From CAYGZL01 sp964354345 (lineage in GTDB: Bacteria > Chloroflexota > Anaerolineae > Anaerolineales > UBA4823), in the NCBI GenBank assembly GCA_964354345.1, contig CAYGZL010000083.1, forward strand, positions 1 through 26,707: a stretch of DNA of 26,707 bases, given 5' to 3'. Each line of letters starts with the position of its first letter. The stretch's first letter is position 1. The notes below the pieces were generated by a model, which was given only the letters and a program-made list of their open reading frames with translations, had not been told where the DNA came from and made no database searches. The translations under genes were made by a program, and so were the position numbers. Shown in pieces: positions 23,251-26,707 of the stretch.

Positions 23251-24279
23251 TTGAAACGTTTTTTATTCATTGCCATTTTTGTAGCCGTTATAGCTCTGGT
23301 GGGTCTGATACTTTATGGTTTACCTTCATGGACCAGCATAAAATCGGTTAATCTCACCCCACAACCAACGGGCGAAGTGCGCTTTACCCCAACCACCAAC
23401 CTGTCTCAGGCGACAACCACAAACCAGGTGATTGCCCAATGCCGGCTACTACCTAAGCTAACGGCCGTGCTTTCCTTTGACAGTGGCGGGATGGTCGAGA
23501 TGTTGGTCAATGAAGGCCGCACGGTAAAGGCTGGTCAACCCCTGGCGCGCCTGGGAACCCGCTCGCAAGCGCAAGCCGCGGTTGCCAGTGCCGATCAGGA
23601 ACTCCTGGTGGCCCAGCAAGCGGAGAAAGACCTGCAGGATGGGGCTTTCCTGGCCACGGCACAGGCGATTAAGAATTTGAATGATGCCATTGTCGCCATC
23701 AAAGACGCAAAAAAACACCTGGATACGGTCAAAAAGGACGATGAATCGGACGAGATCATCGCCCAGGCGGACGCTGATTTAGCATTGGCACGCGCCCGCC
23801 AGGTCGATGCACAGAAGAAATATGACCTGCTCAAAGATGGCGCTGATCCAAACCAGACAGCTTTGGCGAGAAAGCGGCTGGTTAATGCTCAAGCGCAATT
23901 GGAGGTCGCCAATCAAGCTCTGGCTGATTCTGAGTTGCGCGCACCCTTCGACGGCACGGTTGCCCGACTGCATCTGAGTTCAGGTAGCTTTGTTAGCCCG
24001 GGTATCCCGGTGCTTTCCATCGGCGATTTCAACAGTTGGATTGCTGAAACGGTGGACCTGACTGAACTGAATGTCCTTAACGTTCAACCTGGCGCGGCAG
24101 TGATTGTATCAATTGATGCATTGGATGGGCTTACCTTCCCTGGAGTTGTGCGCGAGGTGGTAAACTACGGTGAAACCCGCCAGGGTGATATAGTTTTCCC
24201 GGCTCGGATTGATATTCGTACTCAGGATACCCGCCTGCGCTGGAATATGACCTGTTCGGTCGCGATCCAGATTCCCTAA
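23251..24279 (+). CDS. HlyD/MacA-type membrane-fusion (adaptor) protein
   Basis: A 342-residue protein with an N-terminal membrane anchor (4-25). Two halves of a lipoyl-like hairpin (about 72-102, GGMVEMLVNEGRTVKAGQPLA, and about 228-260, LRAPFDGTVARLHLSSGSFV) flank a long alpha-helical coiled coil (103-228) rich in Ala, Asp, Lys and Gln. A beta-barrel domain ends the protein. The family links inner-membrane pumps to outer partners, or in monoderms helps MacB-type ABC exporters. The start is TTG at 23251, nine bases after GGAG, with no alternative nearby. No transporter follows: the next gene is convergent and overlaps the stop by 4 bases. So the adaptor appears orphaned and paired with the Ig-like protein. 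Confidence 0.87.
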   Translation: MKRFLFIAIFVAVIALVGLILYGLPSWTSIKSVNLTPQPTGEVRFTPTTNLSQATTTNQVIAQCRLLPKLTAVLSFDSGGMVEMLVNEGRTVKAGQPLARLGTRSQAQAAVASADQELLVAQQAEKDLQDGAFLATAQAIKNLNDAIVAIKDAKKHLDTVKKDDESDEIIAQADADLALARARQVDAQKKYDLLKDGADPNQTALARKRLVNAQAQLEVANQALADSELRAPFDGTVARLHLSSGSFVSPGIPVLSIGDFNSWIAETVDLTELNVLNVQPGAAVIVSIDALDGLTFPGVVREVVNYGETRQGDIVFPARIDIRTQDTRLRWNMTCSVAIQIP

Positions 24280-24908
24280 ACCTGGGTGAATGACGTCAGA
24301 TGAGCGGCTTGCTTCTTATCCCAGGCGCGGATCACCCAACAGCCAAGCGAATAACCGATCAGACCTAAAGCAAATCCAGCGATTACATCCAGGATAAAGT
24401 GCTGTTGAATAAACAGGGTCGAGGCAGCCACGATAAGGATGACTGCGTAGCACATCCCGCGCAGGCGGTAAAACCAGCGTGCCCAATAGAGAGATATTAC
24501 TGTAGTCAGATAGACATGCGCGCTGGGTAATGCATTTTGCGGTTTATCATCCATGTAGATCTGAGCAACCCACTGGGCGAAGAAAGACTGGCTGTGGATG
24601 GGTGGTCGGATCATATAGGTTGGGTAGAAGTAAAAGGTCGAAGTTCCAACAATAACAACCAGCAAGATGGAGACAATAAAACCACGAAACAACCGCTCAT
24701 CCATCTTCCAGGCCGCCCAAAACCCAGCCAGATACCACCAGGGGGTGGCAAGTACATAGGGAATCACCCAGACGCCCCAGAAAGGCACATAATCATCCAA
24801 CCAGATCTTCGGCGCCACACCTCCGGTTAAGTGTTTATTGAGCGGCAGATAAAGTAATTGGATCCCCATGTAACAGAAGACGAGGGCGAAACGTACGGGG
24901 CGACTCAT
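24276..24908 (-). CDS. PAP2-superfamily membrane phosphatase
   Basis: A 210-residue protein with about six hydrophobic segments. PAP2 motifs are present in variant form: RPP at 101-103 for the first block, PSAH (128-131, usually PSGH) with catalytic His131, and QQHFILD with His170 and Asp174 for the third block. It is predicted to remove phosphate from a lipid or isoprenoid phosphate at the membrane face, or to transfer phospho-head groups as inositol-phosphorylceramide-synthase relatives do. It starts 3 bases after the CruF-like gene on the same strand, so they share an operon. Its stop (TAG, 24276-24278) overlaps the stop of the HlyD-type gene. Confidence 0.85.
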   Translation of the reverse strand: MSRPVRFALVFCYMGIQLLYLPLNKHLTGGVAPKIWLDDYVPFWGVWVIPYVLATPWWYLAGFWAAWKMDERLFRGFIVSILLVVIVGTSTFYFYPTYMIRPPIHSQSFFAQWVAQIYMDDKPQNALPSAHVYLTTVISLYWARWFYRLRGMCYAVILIVAASTLFIQQHFILDVIAGFALGLIGYSLGCWVIRAWDKKQAAHLTSFTQV

Positions 24909-24911
24909 GAC

Positions 24912-25718
24912 CTAATCCATAATCACTACCCAAGAAATCACTATCCATGGAAACAATGCAAAAAAACCTGCCAGAGCTGGACCGCCCAAACCAATTTCCA
25001 AATCCACGATCACGCTGCTCAGACCAGTAATGCAATAGCTATAAACTGCCATGCGGTCAGAAAACAAACCGTCTTTCGTCTGCTCAGCGCTTGTGCGGTT
25101 GACCGGATCTCCACCGAACCAGCGGTAAGAAAGCAAACCAAAGAGAGCAAATACCAGGAAGGTAGTCAACCACCAACCCCAATAGTTCTGGAGCGGAACC
25201 CCGAAGAACTCACCGGGCGGGTCCCACACCCAGTGTCCGGCTGCGACCATCAGCGGATCCAGCGCGACATCCCAGGCGGTCATGATGACACCGCCAATGG
25301 CTGCAGTAACTAAAATTTTAACCCACGACGACCAGTTGACACGCAATTCGACCAATCGACTGGCTATTTGATACGCCGGTGCCATCATCATGAACCAGGC
25401 TAATGCGACCAGGTAGGGTACCAGACCCAGGAATTTCGGACCCAGCCGTTCTGTATAATGATAGGGACCATACACCAGCCCGGTTGCCACACCCAGGCTC
25501 TCCATCGCCAGGCTGATGCTAAAACTCAATCCCAACAGCAACCATGCCTGCCGCCAACTCAAGCGCTGACCAACCAGCAGCAGGGCGCTGATAAAACCCA
25601 CGGTGGTTGTCAGGCTGGTGTAGACCGCTCCCAGGTGCACTCCAAATGGAGTCAGGATCAGAATAACCAGGTTCAGGCTGGCATATACCAGGATGAATAA
25701 GATCAACAGACGGCGCAT
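24912..25718 (-). CDS. Carotenoid biosynthesis protein (CruF-like, DUF422)
   Basis: A 268-residue membrane protein with about seven hydrophobic segments. Characteristic stretches are AMESLGVATGLVYGPYHY, GGVIMTAWDVALDPLMV and FFGVPLQNYWGWW. Members add water to the psi end of carotenoids (CruF and bisanhydrobacterioruberin hydratase). Other carotenoid genes, such as crtB, crtI or cruC, are not in the window, so the exact substrate is open. The gene starts at ATG 25718, nine bases after the Nudix stop, and precedes the PAP2 gene. In many genomes such proteins sit near glycosyltransferases or PAP2 proteins; here the partner could act on an isoprenoid diphosphate. Confidence 0.88.
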   Translation of the reverse strand: MRRLLILFILVYASLNLVILILTPFGVHLGAVYTSLTTTVGFISALLLVGQRLSWRQAWLLLGLSFSISLAMESLGVATGLVYGPYHYTERLGPKFLGLVPYLVALAWFMMMAPAYQIASRLVELRVNWSSWVKILVTAAIGGVIMTAWDVALDPLMVAAGHWVWDPPGEFFGVPLQNYWGWWLTTFLVFALFGLLSYRWFGGDPVNRTSAEQTKDGLFSDRMAVYSYCITGLSSVIVDLEIGLGGPALAGFFALFPWIVISWVVIMD

Positions 25719-25727
25719 GATAACGTC

Positions 25728-26303
25728 TCAACCGCCTCTTTCAGGATGAGCAAGCGAGTTTACCTTGTCTAATTTTAACAGAGCGAAAGCGACTGCCGCT
25801 GCCCAGGCCAAAACCTTAAACTGCCCCTCTTGCAAGGCAGCTTCCAGTTCCTCTCGGGATAAATACAGCATCTCCTGCTGCTCGAGATCGAGGGCAACCG
25901 GCTGGCGGATCGGGTGGGCGCGCCGCGCCAGATACAGGTAACCAGTGGCGATACCCCGGTTGGGATCAACGCGATACTGGCCTAAATTGTACCATTCGGG
26001 GGCTTCACAACCGGTTTCTTCGAGCAACTCGCGCTGTGCAGCCATCAGAGGAGCTTCACCTGGTTCCAGGTAACCCCCGACGATCGCCAGGTTTAAGCCA
26101 TCCAGGCCATACTTGGTTTGACGAAAGCACAGAAATCGACCATCCTCTGTCTGTGGCACGATGTTGACATAATTCGGGGCAATCACCCAGGTCCAATCCC
26201 GGATTTCACGACCGTCTGGTAGCTCAACGTGGTGCAACTCCACAGTCAGCCAGGGAGGTTGGGAATAGACGGTGCGGATGGTGTGGGTTTTCCAGCCTGA
26301 CAT
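25728..26303 (-). CDS. Nudix hydrolase (ADP-ribose pyrophosphatase type)
   Basis: A 191-residue protein with an intact Nudix box: Gly77, Glu83, Arg91, Glu92, Glu95, Glu96, Gly98 and Cys99, in the spacing GX5EX7REUXEEXGU. The N-terminal strand region (13-75) and the later YRVDPNRGIATGYLYLARRA match the ADP-sugar pyrophosphatase group. It hydrolyses a nucleoside diphosphate linked to X; an isoprenoid- or sugar-linked substrate would suit the operon, but that is inference. I chose ATG at 26303 with AGGA upstream. The frame stays open to 26453, but that part resembles untranslated leader. It is the first gene of the operon with the CruF-like and PAP2 genes. Confidence 0.9.
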   Translation of the reverse strand: MSGWKTHTIRTVYSQPPWLTVELHHVELPDGREIRDWTWVIAPNYVNIVPQTEDGRFLCFRQTKYGLDGLNLAIVGGYLEPGEAPLMAAQRELLEETGCEAPEWYNLGQYRVDPNRGIATGYLYLARRAHPIRQPVALDLEQQEMLYLSREELEAALQEGQFKVLAWAAAVAFALLKLDKVNSLAHPERGG

Positions 26304-26337
26304 ACGACATTTTCCTAATTTTTTTACAGGATGAATA

Positions 26338-26373
26338 TTAAAAATGCCCCCCTTCCAGAAGGGCAAATAACAT
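26338..26373 (-). other. Possible attenuator and 11-codon leader peptide
   Basis: On the minus strand an imperfect hairpin, GCCCTTCTGGAAGGGGGGC (26364-26346), is followed by ATTTTTAAT, resembling a terminator placed between the promoter and the Nudix ATG. A short frame, ATG at 26373 to TAA at 26338, encodes MLFALLEGGHF and spans the hairpin. It has only a weak SD. Either element may be chance. Confidence 0.3.
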
Positions 26374-26405
26374 TTTCTATCTTTCCCGATATACACAGGT
26401 AAAAC

Positions 26406-26436
26406 ATTATAATACGCGCGCAACCGGATGTACCAA
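26406..26436 (-). promoter_or_regulatory. Promoter of the Nudix-CruF-PAP2 operon
   Basis: On the minus strand TTGGTA (26431-26436) is followed by TATTAT (26409-26414, 16-base spacing) or TATAAT (26406-26411, 19-base spacing). The start point near 26399 gives a leader of about 95 bases holding the hairpin at 26346-26364. Confidence 0.55.
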
Positions 26437-26569
26437 ATTGACTGGCAGTTCATTAATCGCGGGTGTTATGGTAACCGGAGCTTCATGAAGTGGTGCAGCT
26501 CGGCAAGGGTGAGTGGTGTGAAGCATCCTTCAGGTAGTGAGTGATCAATTCGTTTTGAAAATAAATAAT

Positions 26570-26707
26570 TTATAGCTCGAGACAGGCCTCAACGGCCAGC
26601 CAGAATAAATTATTGCGAATATTCTGGTGGGTATGCCAACCGCGACTATCCCAGACATCACCGCTCAAGTCATCGCCTCCATACAGCACCTGGCCCAGGA
26701 TTACACT
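26570..26707 (-). CDS. C-terminal end of an unrecognised protein (partial)
   Basis: The minus-strand frame entering from the right edge gives 45 residues ending in TAA at 26570. It contains VLYGGDDLSGDVWDSRGWHT and ends NLFWLAVEACLEL. I recognise no family. It is hydrophilic with an aromatic-rich end and shows no membrane segment. It is separated from the Nudix gene by 266 bases that hold the Nudix operon promoter and no gene. Confidence 0.45.
   Translation of the reverse strand, partial: SVILGQVLYGGDDLSGDVWDSRGWHTHQNIRNNLFWLAVEACLEL

Noticed and set aside
26304..26453. 50-residue N-terminal extension of the Nudix protein
   Set aside because: The region contains the predicted promoter and leader hairpin; an SD precedes the ATG at 26303, where Nudix-like sequence begins.
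1..26707. CRISPR array, tRNA, rRNA, IS element or prophage
   Set aside because: No regularly spaced DNA repeats, cloverleaf-like gene, transposase, integrase or phage structural gene was seen.

Overview
The window reads as a gene-dense bacterial chromosome segment, most likely from a Chloroflexota (Anaerolineae-like) organism. This is an inference. It rests on the 7TM-PAS-GAF-GAF-GGDEF sensor, the CruF-like carotenoid protein, the lipoprotein-based metal ABC system, the multihaem cytochrome module, frequent TTG/GTG starts and moderate-to-high GC. I found no rRNA, tRNA, IS element, prophage or CRISPR array; most gaps are under 250 bases.

Layout. 1-125: N-terminus of a membrane protein running off the left edge. 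427-1848: GH32 fructosidase. 1900-3043: two divergent, paralogous response regulators, one receiver-only and one NarL-type. 3040-6456 (minus): metallophosphoesterase, APC amino-acid permease and a nucleotidyltransferase-like protein. 6581-7426 (minus): class IV PLP aminotransferase. 7467-11381 (minus): a four-gene electron-transfer operon made of a di-[4Fe-4S] ferredoxin, an FAD/NAD(P) oxidoreductase, a b-type membrane protein and an 18-haem c-type cytochrome. 11618-14296: large diguanylate cyclase sensor, divergent from that operon. 14382-14915: zinc-ribbon membrane protein behind a Pho-box-like direct repeat, ending in a strong bidirectional terminator shared with a LuxR-type regulator (14962-15405). 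15622-19372: MFS transporter plus a complete zinc-type ABC importer. 19377-20366 (minus): YkoP-like protein and SMR/EamA-like transporter. 20592-22117: two-subunit class I fumarase. 22171-24279: NBR1-Ig-like membrane protein and an HlyD-type adaptor. 24276-26303 (minus): Nudix hydrolase, CruF-like protein and PAP2 phosphatase. 26570-26707: C-terminus of an unrecognised protein.

How the parts work together. The most interesting unit is 7467-11381. Its gene content suggests a path from NAD(P)H through FAD and Fe-S clusters to b haems and then to an extracytoplasmic haem wire. That wire carries three near-regular 70-residue tri-haem repeats, like concatenated cytochrome c7. A c-di-GMP synthase sensor is divergently transcribed from the same intergenic region. 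The zinc importer has the His/His/His/Asp ligand set of TroA/ZnuA-like binding proteins and is co-directional with an MFS protein whose start codon is non-obvious. Several regulatory structures are visible: an SD/anti-SD leader before 2405, a palindrome over the predicted +1 of the phosphoesterase operon, twin palindromes in 15457-15485, and an attenuator-like leader before the Nudix operon. All functional statements are predictions from sequence reading without database searches.
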